From Merluccius polli (lineage: Eukaryota > Chordata > Actinopteri > Gadiformes > Merlucciidae), in NCBI GenBank assembly GCA_030340625.1, contig JAOPHQ010006606.1:1-64000 (forward strand): 64,000 nucleotides of DNA, written 5' to 3'. A program made the position numbers and the translations under genes. Each line of letters begins with the position of its first letter. Positions within the stretch are counted from its first letter, which is position 1. The notes under the pieces are model-generated. The model was not told the DNA's origin. It was given only the letters and a program-made list of their open reading frames with translations, and did not search any database. Below are positions 29,401 through 41,403 of this stretch, piece after piece.

Positions 29401-31616
29401 CAGATGAAACCTCTTTAGAGTTTATAGCTTTTCATAATGGACTGTTGCCATTGTGTTGAAACATCATATTTGGTTGTAGCTTACTTTGTTTTTCCTTTGT
29501 CACTTGCTTTAGTGACAAAGCAGGTGACATCTGTCACTTGCAAGTGACTAGATATCACTGTAAATGGTTGTCTGCCTTGTAGTGACTTTTTTGTCAAAGT
29601 AAATTACTCAATGGACCATTAACAGATGTATCCTGAAAAGACAAGACAACGTGGCTAACTCCAAGGGACCTTAATAACTATGACACCAAAACAAAGTGTG
29701 TGTGAGTGAGAGAGAGAGATACAAGACCTTTTGCAATTATGCAATTGCAGCCTTAGTAAGTGGTGTCTGCATCAAGGCGGTTGTGTTTGGTATTCAGAGC
29801 GTGGCTGGGCGGCCTTGTTGTCCGTTGTGCACCACACCAACCCCTCCCCCCACTTCCACCTCGCCTCCATTAGGCCTCACCACTACCCCCAGCTCTCTTG
29901 CCTTCAGTAACCCTGACACCGGCGTACCCTTGGCCGTCAACAAGGACAATGTCTGGCAGCAGTTGTCTATGCAAGAGGAACAATTTGCGCAGCTGCCTCG
30001 TGTTGGGCCTGACCTCTGTGGCGCTGATGCACCCTCCCACAAAGCAACCGGCCCGTGTCACTCTGGATGGGTGGCTGTTACTTGGTCGAGTACATTCACG
30101 AGGGAGGCTTGGTTGTTTGTTAATGTTTGTTTGTTTGTTTTATTGGCAGCTGCTGGTGCTTTCTATTTTCTTTCTGCACAAAGTCTTGACATTTGTGTCA
30201 TTGACGGCATTCTTTTTTTAGACATGATTTTAAAAGCTTTGGTTTTTATTTTGTTATTATACAGCTATATCTTCTACAGTGTCACCCGCATCACATTTTA
30301 CAATCAGGCACATTTCTATGGTACCGTCATAGCTCTGAAGGATAGCATTCTGCTGATCATAAATATTTCAATGATGTTCCTGGTGGTAAGACCAAATCTG
30401 AAGCGGTGTTTTGTTCAGTACCGGGAGCCAGTTTTAACAGCTTGTCACCAGATATTTGTATTGAAAACGTTTCTATATGTCATATCTGCTTGAAAGACAG
30501 CCATCATCCTTGATCCCCACAACAAACTAGGGGGGGGAGGTGCAACTCAAAAATGATTGCTCCAAAGGTCATCCCCCTTTTTTTTCTCTTCCAATCAGAG
30601 CACAGCACAGACACGGCCGTGATGAATGGCGGCGGGGCACACGAGCACACAGTGGAGGTGGAGTCCAAACAGGATGGGGACGCGGACGGTGGGGAGGACT
30701 CCAATGAACAGGAAGTGATTGTGATCCAGGACACAGGCTTCACTGTCAAAATCCAGGCCCCCGGTACAGAGCCCTTTGACCTCCAGGTATGGCATCTCCT
30801 CCATACAAGTCATTTAGTGACCACACAGCAGAAATACCAGGTCCCAGACTACTTCACTGTTGAGCAGTCGCCTCCCTTCTCAGTTTTTTTTTTTTTTAAT
30901 GTCTAAAGGGTTTCATGTCACCTCCCCTCCATCAGGTATCTCCCCAGGAGATGGTTCAGGAGATCCATCAGGTGCTGATGGACAGAGAAGACACATGCCA
31001 CCGCACCTGCTTCTCCCTGCAGCTCGATGGCAATGTGCTCGATAACTTTGCCGAGCTCAAGTCCATCGAAGGCCTACAGGAGGGCTCTCAGCTCAAAGTA
31101 GTCGAAGGTGAGCACCCATTATGTCAGCGCCCCAATATTACACCAGGGGGAAAGATGGCACAAAAGTTAAAGTGAAATTAATTTTCTGCAGATTACATTT
31201 TTTCGAGCTGTGCGATATATCCATTGTCATTGCAGTTACATTTGGGAAAGTATAACGGCTAAAGTAAATATAGTATGCAGTCACATAAGTCATTCAAGGT
31301 TCATGAGTTAACCTCATGTTAGCCTGTTTGACGAATGAAATAAGCAAATGTTTAATAAAGCTAGTTAAACATTCGCAGACTTTTTTTTTGGCATCACTAC
31401 AATCTTTTCTTAACAAATTGTGCTGTGTGTAGTGTATGACCTGAAAGGACTCTGTGTTATTGCAGAGCCCTACACAGTACGAGAGGCCCGCATCCACGTG
31501 CGACACATCAGAGACCTGCTGAAGAGCTTGGACCCCTCAGATGCCTACAACGGAGTGGACTGCAACTCACTCTCTTTCCTCAGCATCTTCACAGATGGAG
31601 ACCTTGGAGGTATGTG

Positions 31617-31700
<84 letters not shown>

Positions 31701-34700
31701 CCTATGTGGGATGTTTTTTATTTTATTTTGTATCCAAGCCACAATCAATTTTCAGAGAGGGTATACCTTGACCCTGCTCCTTGGCATCAATTCATAGATA
31801 GTGGCAAGAGAAAGAAAAAGGGCAACGAGCTGGAACAGATTGACTGCACCCCTCCAGAGCACATCCTCCCTGGCAGCAAGGACCGGCCCCTGGTCCCCCT
31901 CCAGCCACCGAACAAGGACTTGAAGGTAAGGAGGCATCTTGTGTTACTGACTCCAAGTAACCATGTTGTTACGACCACCGACAATTGATGGAGGCTCTGT
32001 CGTCATATAGTTGAGAGGGTAGGAGGGTGTTTGCAATAAAGTGACAACCAATTGTTTTACAAGTACTCTGGGATTATTAGACATGATGTAAGTCACAAAT
32101 GTACATGATCAACTTGAGAGCTTTCAACATGGACCATGGAAGCTTTTTTTATGTCCCGGCAATTAATTAGTACTTAGCATCTTACCCTAGCAATCCATGC
32201 TTTATACCAGAAAGGATAGCTAAACCTAGAAATGATGGTACACCTAGAAACTGGTTCTATTGACATCCTTGCTGCACCGACGGTGATATATTGTTGTTTT
32301 ACTTTCTCCTGACAAATGTGTTGATTGTTAAATCGTTTTGGACAAAAGCGTCTGCTAAATTCCCTAACTGTAATTGACCCATCAACTCTTCCTTACACTC
32401 TTATTTTCCATCCGCCCCCACAGCCCATGCAGTGCCTGAAGGTGTTGACCATGAGCGGCTGGAATCCTCCACCAGGAAACAGGAAGATGCACGGCGACCT
32501 TATGTACCTCTACATGGTGACCGCGGAGGAGCGACACGTCAGCGTCACCGCCTCCACCCGCGGCTTCTACCTCAATCAGTCAGTACCCCCCCCTCCCCCC
32601 AACCAGATACCTCTACCAGTCAGTAGCCCCTTCCCCCAACCAGATACCTCAACCAGTCAGTAAACCCTATAACCAGATGCATAGTCATCCACTGTTTATC
32701 TTTTATAATATATGTATTTTCTTAACCCGACTACAATTTTTTCCCCACGTTGTCCACTACATTGAATTTGACATGACCGATGTCTATTATGAGTGGCACC
32801 TGCTAATCAGGATGTAGGTTTGGACACTGACCAGAGCTTAGTAGGCTTTGTACTCTGTGTTGTTGGGTCACCCTTAGTCAGCCTAATAAGCTTGTATTGG
32901 TTGCGAAAGTGTTGCCCAAGACCTCATTGACTTAATAAGGCGGTGTGCAATGTGCTTTTGTATGAATGGTTTTAATGGGATTTGAGAAAACCCAATATCC
33001 TGCTGCTACTACAGAGGATTCTCTAATGTGTTCTTTATGCACTTCTAGTCTTTACTGATCTAGTCTTTATTTAAATGTGTTGTGCATACAGTTCCAGGTT
33101 TGGCTGTAATCATTCCATTGTGGCTCTGTTTATAATGTATAGTGTCGATATTGTGTGTTGCAGGTCCACTACCTACACATTCAACCCCAAGCCGGCCAAT
33201 CCCAGCTTCCTGAGTCACTCTCTCGTAGAGTTGCTGAGCCAGCTCAGTCCAGCCTTCAAAAAAAACTTTACTGCTCTGCAGAAGAAGAGGTAGGACCCGC
33301 TCTTGTGGCGTACATTCATATTTATACTGCACAGAATAGTGGACTCTGTCCACTGCTGTCTCATAACAAATTCAATTAAGCATCATTTAATTTGTGTTGT
33401 TTATGAGAATTGAGTTTGTTGTATAGGCCGATTGTTAATTTCATTTTACTTTTTTTTTTCTTTGAAATAAAATAAATAACAAATGAGTCCAACAATTTTG
33501 CACCCACTTTCCTGGTATAATTGAGTGCTAAATGTGGTTGGTTAAACATGTAGTCGAACGATTCTGACCACCGTGTCCGACCGATCAGAGTCCAGAGACA
33601 CCCGTTCGAGAGGATAGCCACGCCCTTCCAGGTGTACAGCTGGACCGCCCCGCAGGTGGACCACGCCATGGACTGTGTCCGTGCTGAAGACGCCTACACC
33701 TCCCGTCTGGGCTACGAGGAGCACATACCTGGACAGGTGGGCAACGTATACGGCTGGTGACACCTCCACTAAGAATGATTGAGTCCTGTGCAAAACATCG
33801 GCTGTGATGACATGAAGGGTAAAGTCTTGTTGATGTCTTCCCAGACGAGGGATTGGAACGAGGAGCTCCAGACCACCAGAGAGCTGGCCCGTAAGAACCT
33901 GCCGGAACGCCTGCTGAGAGAAAGGGCCATATTCAAGGTACAGTACAAAGCGATCACATCTTATTGGATTACACATATGAAATATTATAGCTTGACTAGC
34001 TAGGGATAGCTGTGGACGTATGAGGCCAACTGTAACATACTGATTGGTAGATTCCCATGTATGGCATTAATGAACATGTAAAATAAAGAATTGTGTGATT
34101 TGTGGTGAATTAAACTAACAGAGGTACTATGTACTATGTAATGTGCTCAGCTGGATGCAGTCCCATCTTATTCTCTTTCAAACTCATAGAAACGGGTTGC
34201 TCATGACCGCTTGTCTTCCATATCTCTCCCGTAGGTCCACAGTGACTTTGCCGCGGCCGCCACCCGGGGTGCCATGGCGGTCATCGATGGCAACGTGATG
34301 GCCATCAACCCTGGCGAGGAGACGCGCATGCAGATGTTCATCTGGAACAACATCTTCTTCAGCTTGGGCTTCGACGTGCGCGACCACTACCGCGAGCTGG
34401 GCGGAGACGCGGCCGCCCATGCCGCCCCCACCAACGACCTGAACGGCGTGCGGGCATACGGCGCTGTGGACGTGGAGGGTCTGTACACGCTGGGCACCGT
34501 GGTGGTGGACTACCGGGGCTACCGCGTCACCGCCCAGTCCATCATCCCCGGCATCCTGGAACGCGAGCAAGAGCAGAGCGTTATCTACGGCTCCATTGAC
34601 TTCGGCAAGACAGTCGTGTCCCACAGCAAGTACCTGGAGCTGCTGGACAAGACCAGTCGGCCACTCAAGGTCAGCCGGAGAGACTACTGTGCATGATGAT

Positions 34701-37700
34701 GCTTTTAATCACCAAGTAAGGGATAATTTACAGCGAGCCAGTCATTATTGCGAAATAAACCCTGACAGGGTGATGTGGTCTTGAATCACCCTGAAGGAGT
34801 TTATTTCGCAATAATGACCTTCCATAGCAAAATTGTGTTATTCATAGCACCCGCTTTCTATTGCGAAATAACAGACCGCAGAATGCTGTGACCAATCAGA
34901 ATCGAGTATTCAACAAAGCTGTGGAATAACAGTGTTGAACGTATTTAGAGATGCACTTACACTTTTGGCAATTCTGATGTGCGAAACCATTTGCTCACAC
35001 ACACAAACTGCGTCCACCTCTCAGGTCCAGCGGCATGATGTGCTGAATGAGAAGGACGAAGCGGTGGAGCTCTGCTCCTCCGTGGAGTGCAAGGGCATCA
35101 TTGGCAACGACGGGCGCCATTACATCCTGGATCTCCTCCGCACCTTCCCTCCTGACCTCAACTTCCTGTCCGTGGAGGGGGAGGAGCTGCCCCCAGAGGC
35201 CAAGAATCAGGGCTTCCCCCGCCCACACCGCCACCGCCTGGCCTGCCTGCGCCAGGAGCTCATCGAGGCCTTTGTGGAGCACAGGTGTGTAACGATGCAC
35301 AGTGATGTTCCACATCGACGGCAGCCTTGATATGAGCTAGGGGATTTTCAGTAGGTCGGACAATAAATCTGATTAGCCGATCGACAGAAAATTAATCAAA
35401 TCCAATTTTTAGGATCGATTCAACGTTTAGGCCATTTATCGAGTACAAATACCAAACATTTGTTTGCTTGATGCTTCAGAAATTCAAGGTTCATGGATCA
35501 CTTAATAAAATAAATACTTTAGTTTTTCTTGCTTGCTTGTGAGATAAAGCAAGCAGATTTCAGACATCACTTTGGACTCTGGTAACCGATCTGCTATTAT
35601 TTCTGACATTTTGTAGACATTATTAGAAATTATTAATGATAAAAATTATTGTTAGGTTAATCTATGAAAATAATCATTAGTTGCAGCCCTAATTTCCAGT
35701 AGAAAGTGTATGTGGTGTGGGGTGTATAGCATATTAATGTCCATGTTTCATCCCCCCTGCAGATATCTCCTCTTCATGAAGATGGCTGCATTACAGCTCA
35801 TGCAGCAGAAGGCAAACAAAGATGCAAGCAAAGCTGCTGCCGCTAACCAACTCGCCCTGCCTACCACGGAGACCGCAGAGAACTCTTCAGAGATGACTGC
35901 CCAGACCCCAACCCTGGAGAGCGACACCACTAAAGAACAGGTCTCCTCCACAGACGCCCCCATGGTGGACCAGACCAATGGTGTGGAGTCCCCCTTGACT
36001 ACCACAACCACTGAAGACTTACCCACGCCTGTGGTCAACGGGGTCTCTGAGACCGCCGCGCCGCAGAATGGCCAGTGTGCGAGCCCACTGGAGGGTAAGG
36101 AGGCAGAGGAGACTATCCCAGGGTTAGCCCAGGCCAAAGAGCTGGCGGAGTCCTTAGTTGCCGAAGACGGATCTGGTATTGGTACGTCCAGCATTTGTCC
36201 CCCGCATGGCCTGGACAGAATGGGGACAGCTATCTTGGTGGATAATAATAGCCTAGAGACAATTACCGGTATTGTATATGTATATTTTCGATATTTCTAT
36301 ACATTTTCTGTATTTTCTTGTGACATTTTCTACAATGTGTTTTTGTGCTGCTAATGTCATGGCAGTCATGGTTGGAAATGCTTCACCTTGATAGCTGTCT
36401 CTGGTCAGTCCTCAGCCTGCATTGGGAAAGAGCATGAGCCCATTACAACCGCCCTATAGTCCTAATAGTTAGAATACCGGTGTTGGACCCTTTGCTATAA
36501 TACGATGGTGTGCCCTGAATGCAAATTAGTTATTTGGATGAAATAATCATCGTAAATGTGATAATTTGCATGGTTTACAACCAATCCTAACCAAATCTAA
36601 CTTGGCTAGTAAACTGATTTATGAATGCAATGCTATTTATTTAATTCATGGTGATTTATACATTGTTTCCAATCATCTGCATGATTGTTGCTTTTCTGGC
36701 AAATTATAAAATCTCAAACTTTTTTTGTTTTAAAAACAAAAACATTATATTCATGTTTTGCCTTTTGTGCGATCCCAGACCCCAAAAGCAGGGAGGTGGT
36801 CCTCAACGCCTGCAAGGCAGTTGGCTCAATCAGCAACACCTCGTTCGACATTCGCTTCAACCCCGACATCTTTTCCCCCGGTAAGTATCGTCCAGACGAT
36901 CATCTTAATTCTGCATTTTAAATGGGAAATCTCACTCCTGTCGGTCAGAAGTGAAGTTGCTATTGACATTAGCCAGCGCTAGGGCTGACTCTGTGGTACT
37001 TTACCAGGTGTCCGGTTCCCTGAGGAGAGCGCAGACGACATCCAGAAACAGAAGCAGCTCCTTAAAGACGCCGCCGCCTTCCTGGTGTCTTGCCAGATTC
37101 CCTCACTGGTGGGGGAAATGCAATCTCTCTCACACACACAACCAATACAAATACACCCAGTGAGGGAGTGGCTATTTCATTGTGAATTTGTCATTCTGTA
37201 ACCTTTTGTTATGTTAAGTTACTGCCAGTAAGGTCTATTTACATGGAAAATTCAAGCCCCGAAATTCAATATTTTTTTACATTGCAACACAAGAAGGTCT
37301 AGTTTAATTAATTTAAGATTGCCAGCAGCATTGATTGACAGCTGAAATAATGCATGTTAATGGTTTCATACTCATTTTGATCTATATAATTTGTATTATG
37401 AGTAATCTGTAGTAGTGGTTGTTTATGCTAACTGCAAGCATCTGCAAGTACACGTATCCTAAACCTTGGATGTATTTTTTATTTCCAGGTGAAAGACTGC
37501 CTGGACCACAGTGCCCTACCAATGGACGGAGCAACCCTGACAGAAGCTCTGCACCAGAGGGGCATCAACGTCCGTTACCTGGGTACTGTTCTGGAGTTTG
37601 TGGACAAGACCCCCGCTAAAGCCCAGCTGGAGCACTTCTATGTAAGGGATTCCTCTGGCCGGCCATCCCACTTTTAATTAAATTGAATAGCCTTTATTAT

Positions 37701-40700
37701 ATAAAGAGGTGTTTGGTATGTTATTCATCATTAGGTTGTTGGTGGTGGCATTTCTTCTGATTCTACCAAGATTCTCTGTAAAAATGTAATATTGGATGTA
37801 ATCTCCACTGTGATTGGAGGACATGCTGAATATCTGACAGTATCTGTTTTTCTTCTCTTCTCTGTATATTTAGAGAATAGGAATCAGTGAACTGATAACC
37901 AGGTGTGCCAAGCATTTCTTCAAGACTTATCTTCAGGTTCGTACCATCGGCCCATTTGGTCTTTTGAAAAAACGTTAAGTTTTATAAGCAATTTTACTGT
38001 TTTTATTGATGGGCCGGTGTAATAATTGCCCTTCTCCTTCCTCAAGGGTGTGGAGTTGTCTGCTCTCTCAGCTGCCGTCAGCCATTTCCTCAACTGCTTC
38101 CTGAGCTCCTTCCCCGACGCGGTAGCGCACCTGCCTCCCGACGAGCTGGTGTCACGCCGCAAGAACCGCAAGCGGCGCAACAGGGTGCCCGGCGGCGGCG
38201 ACAACACGGCGTGGGCTAGCCTGACGCCCAGCGAGCTGTGGAAGAACATCGCCTCGGAGGCCCAGAGCTACTATCATTTCACATTACAGTGGTAAGAACC
38301 CAATGGTGCAGGCATGTGCTGTTGTTGTGGCGGGGTAGTCTAGTGGTTAGGGTTGGAACCATTCGACTCCCCGTCAAATTATTCTGGGTTCGAATCCCAA
38401 TGTTCGCAATTTATTGCATACTTGAGCTACCTGCTCATTAATGCAATTACATTTTCCATTCAGGCAAGCCAAATGTACATCAATGCCATACATTGTGTGA
38501 TTGTTTAAGTTGCATTGTGTGTTGTTTAAACATGTTATTAATACAGTGAAGGCGTGGATCAAGTGGTAGAGAAGCATGGCCTCCAGAAGATCACGCTCCT
38601 CAGAGAGATCTCCATCAAGACCGGCATCCAGGTAAGATTCATTCCCTGTACAGAGAAACCCACCACTCCCTGCTTCGCCCCACTTACCGTTCTCTTTTCA
38701 AATCTCTCTACATAGATTCTGATCAAGGAGTACAACTTTGACAGCCGCCACAAACCTGCCTTCACGGAGGAGGACATCCTGAACATTTTCCCTGTTGTAA
38801 AGCACGTGAACCCTAAAGCCTCAGACGCCTTCCATTTCTTCCAGAGTGGACAGGCCAAGGTGCAGCAAGGTGAGTCCACTGCTTCCTTATTGATGCACTC
38901 GGACTCCAGTGGAGTTCAATTGTTTTACTTTGAGCTCTCCTGAACATTTTTGATTTTGTCATTTAAATATCATCTTCCGGCAGGTTTTCTGAAAGAGGGC
39001 TGTGAGCTGATCAATGAGGCTCTCAACCTGTTCAACAATGTGTACGGCGCCATGCATGTGGAGATCTGTGCCTGCCTGCGCCTGCTGGCACGTCTTAACT
39101 ACATCATGGGAGACCATCCAGAGGTAAGATCAGAACATTTTTTTATGTATGTATATTTTTTGTGTATATATTATGTATATATTTACGAATTCATACGATG
39201 GCGTGTTTGTTCACTTTTTCCGTTTTAAACCCACAGGCACTCAGCAACCAGCAGAAGGCAGTTCTGATGAGTGAGAGAGCACTGGGCATTGAACACCCCA
39301 ACACCATCCAAGAATATGTACGATATCTTTGGTTACCCTGAAATACTTGTAGAAATATTTCTGTTGCTCCATTTTTATATGCCTATGTTTTTTATGGTTT
39401 TGATATCTGTCTCTCTCTTGCTGTCTCAGATGCACTTGGCCCTGTACTGTTTTGCCAATGGCCAGCTGTCCACTGCCCTGAAGCTGCTGTACCGAGCACG
39501 TTACCTCATGCTGGTTGTGTGTGGGGAGGACCACCCAGAGATGGCTCTGCTTGACGTGAGTGAACCTCTGCTTATTTGTGTCGGGCTCTTCATTTGTCAG
39601 CTTTTGGTCTCATGACTTGGTGTAGTCTTTTGACTTGTTGCATTGTTTTATTCTTTATCTATGTATTTATTAATGCCCAATTACACATCTTTGTAGGCTG
39701 CAATATTAATTGCATGATGTGTATAGCAGTTTTATGCTGTTGTACAGGACTGATTTTAAGTTCTTGTGCGAAGATCCAATCAATGCAGGTTCAATTGAGT
39801 AGTAATGATATTGTGATATTTAACCTGATGTAACATTATTAATCTGGTGTGGTTATTGAAATGTCAACTCAATTTTCTTTATCTACCATATTTTGTCCTT
39901 TTTTTTAATTCCATAGGCATCTTGTATTGCATAAGTACATATCCACTAGTATACATTTTTCATATAATGTAGCCCAAGGTCCTGCTCGAGTCTGTAACAG
40001 TGTATAGCTTTGGTAGTTTCGGCTGTTTTCAATGTGATCCTGGATCTCCTCCACAGAGCAACATTGGCCTGGTGCTGCATGGAGTGATGGAGTATGACCT
40101 GTCCCTGAGGTTCCTGGAGAATGCCTTGACCATCAACACAAAGTATCATGGTTCCCGCTCCCTCAAAGTGGCCCTCAGGTAGGCGTGACCATTTTAGTGT
40201 TAGGTTTTTACTGTTCAAACACTGCTGACCATCTTTATTCTGAACACATGCTCCTTCTCATTCATCAGCAATCACCTGGTCGCAAGGGTTTACGAAAGCA
40301 AGGCCGAGTTCCGCTCGGCACTGCAGCACGAAAAGGAAGGCTACACCATTTACAAGAACCAGGTAGGGTGAAACCGCACAACGCTCGCTGTAGCGGACGC
40401 TCCCTCCCTATGGGAGAAAGTGCTGAATCCCCCGGCTTGTTGTGTCGTTTTCTCTCAGGTGGGCGAGGCGCACGAGAAGACCAAGGAGAGCTCCGAGTAC
40501 CTCAAGTATCTCACCCAGCAGGCCGTGGCTCTGCAGAGGACCATGAACGAGATCTACAAGAATGGCTCCAACGCCAGCATCACGCCTCTCAAGGTGACCA
40601 ATTAGGAAAAATGGAAGCCTCTGGGCTTACTTCAGGCACACTCGCACCGAGCCAAGGATGTGGTTAAAATCCCTTTATTAGTTTAGGGCATATCAGTCAA

Positions 40701-41403
40701 AAGATTATTTTTATAATAATCTAAACTAATAAAGACATTTTGCCCACATTCTTGGCTCAGTGCGAGTTTGCCTGAAGTGCCTTTGTCTACAGTTGATCAA
40801 TTTGATTTCTAGAGCACCTTGCATCCCAGTATTATTTTGCTTCTGTGACCATTCAAGAATTGTCTGCCTCAAAGCTGTTGCAGCGGTGTGTTTTAGGGGG
40901 GGGGGGGGGCAGAGCAAAGCAGGTGTCTGTAAGGCTAATAAGGCGAGGTCTAATCATGTTGTTGTCGTGTCATCGTCTTTTATTTTCCAGTTCACTGCTC
41001 CCAGCATGGCCAGCGTTCTGGAACAGCTCAATATCATCAACGGCATCATCTTCATCCCCCTCAGGTATGTTAATAATAATACTAATAATAATTCATTGTG
41101 TTTATATAGCGCTTTTCAAGATGCCCAAAGGGCTTCACATCCACAACTATGTTGACAGAAGACTGTCATTAACTCCTAGAAAATGTTTGCTTAATTAGCT
41201 ATTGTGGTCACATCTATAATCTCTTCCATCCCATGCTAAAATTGCAGCAATGCTTTGTGTTCAATTCCCCTTCTAGCCAAAAAGACCTGGAAACCCTGAA
41301 GGCTGAGGTCCAGAGACGGCAGCAGCTGCAGGAGTCAGAAAAGTTGGAGGAGCACATGGCGGACAGCCCCCTGGAACTGGATGACAAGATTCCTATTGAT
41401 TAA
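26470..41403 (+). CDS. cluh: Clustered mitochondria protein homolog
   Basis: Complete: 27 coding exons, 4197 bp, 1398 residues, all phases consistent. Exons: 26470-26602, 30599-30786, 30936-31107, 31466-31609, 31798-31925, 32424-32578, 33164-33289, 33589-33736, 33845-33937, 34235-34669, 35025-35284, 35763-36175, 36779-36880, 37008-37108, 37489-37641, 37874-37936, 38047-38291, 38547-38631, 38716-38869, 38984-39123, 39237-39317, 39430-39555, 40057-40178, 40269-40362, 40459-40593, 40991-41064, 41277-41403. The protein has a variable acidic N-terminus, CLU_N (about 100-180), the central CLU domain, a low-complexity insert (about 665-790), a basic patch RRKNRKRRNR in exon 17, and TPR repeats (about 1100-1290). 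Long stretches are nearly identical to human CLUH. It is a cytosolic protein that binds mRNAs of nuclear-encoded mitochondrial proteins and keeps mitochondria distributed. The start in exon 1 is inferred, since this end is poorly conserved. Confidence 0.97.
26603..30598 (+). other. cluh: cluh intron 1
   Basis: 4.0 kb. The first kilobase is CpG-rich, continuing the promoter island. A G23 run is at 27983-28005. A cluster of inverted GTCACTT motifs lies at 29495-29600. A 265-codon open frame at 29696-30493 is unassigned and probably not a gene. Confidence 0.7.
31621..31697. repeat. (TG)n tract filling much of cluh intron 4
   Basis: 77-bp TG repeat beginning 11 bases after the exon 4 donor, inside an intron of only 188 bp. 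Confidence 0.98.
32327..32376 (+). repeat. SINE/LINE 3'-tail fragment
   Basis: Contains TTTTGGACAAAAGCGTCTGC followed by TAAAT. From memory this is the conserved tail of a very abundant teleost tRNA-derived SINE group. The tRNA-like head is not visible upstream. It lies in cluh intron 5. Confidence 0.6.
34235..34669 (+). other. cluh: cluh exon 10, core of the CLU domain
   Basis: The largest CLU-domain exon (145 codons, phase 0 at both ends, residues about 430-574). It contains the conserved segments ATRGAMAVIDGNVMAINPGE, MFIWNNIFFSLGFDVRDHYR and SVIYGSIDFGKTVVSH. It is markedly GC-rich compared with its flanking introns. Confidence 0.95.
34741..34890. repeat. Hairpin-forming interspersed repeat
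   Basis: Perfect 20-bp inverted arms (GTCATTATTGCGAAATAAAC at 34741-34760 and its complement at 34799-34818) enclose a second 8-bp pair (34766-34773 and 34786-34793). A further copy of the core ATTGCGAAATAA lies at about 34860, followed by GACCAATCAGAATCGAGTAT, typical of a teleost repeat. It is in cluh intron 10. Confidence 0.7.
35345..35692. mobile_element. Degenerate DNA-transposon relic
   Basis: Contains GATCG/ATTAATC-type motifs and ends in AGTTGCAGCCCTAAT, recalled as the end of a widespread teleost hAT-like non-autonomous element. No open frame. Boundaries are approximate. It is in cluh intron 11. Confidence 0.5.
35763..36175 (+). other. cluh: cluh exon 12, Ser/Thr/Ala/Glu-rich variable insert
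   Basis: 137 codons (residues about 661-798). The exon starts with conserved YLLFMKMAALQLMQQ, then runs through low-complexity sequence rich in Thr, Ser, Ala, Glu and Pro, and ends with the conserved AKELAESLVAEDGSG. The human counterpart is much shorter here, so this is the main length difference in the gene. It is probably a disordered linker. Confidence 0.85.
38326..38410 (+). mobile_element. tRNA-derived SINE head
   Basis: An RNA polymerase III A box (TAGTCTAGTGG, 38336-38346) and B box (GGTTCGAATCC, 38387-38397) have tRNA-like spacing and lie within GC-rich sequence. The flanks do not make a clean acceptor stem and AT-rich DNA follows, so this is a SINE relic rather than a functional tRNA. 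It is in cluh intron 17. Confidence 0.7.
38984..40362 (+). other. cluh: cluh exons 20-24, TPR region
   Basis: Five short exons encode tandem helical repeats with typical TPR features: QGFLKEGCELINEALNLFNN, ALSNQQKAVLMSERALG, LYCFANGQLSTALKLLYRAR and HGVMEYDLSLRFLENAL. In the family this region mediates protein or RNP contacts. Confidence 0.85.
40629..40778. mobile_element. 150-bp hairpin element in cluh intron 25
   Basis: Two 58-base arms (40629-40686 and 40721-40778) are reverse complements at 51 of 58 positions and flank a 34-base AT-rich loop. The arms begin ACTTCAGGCA and end TTTATTAGTTTAG. No coding capacity. It is probably a foldback MITE that would form a long RNA stem when the intron is transcribed. 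Confidence 0.8.
41071..41142 (+). repeat. Teleost interspersed-repeat fragment with (TAA)n
   Basis: A (TAA)-rich stretch followed by TTTATATAGCGCTTTTCAAG and AAAGGGCTTCACA, a phrase I recall as very common in fish introns (a SINE or LINE tail). It is in cluh intron 26. Confidence 0.6.
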
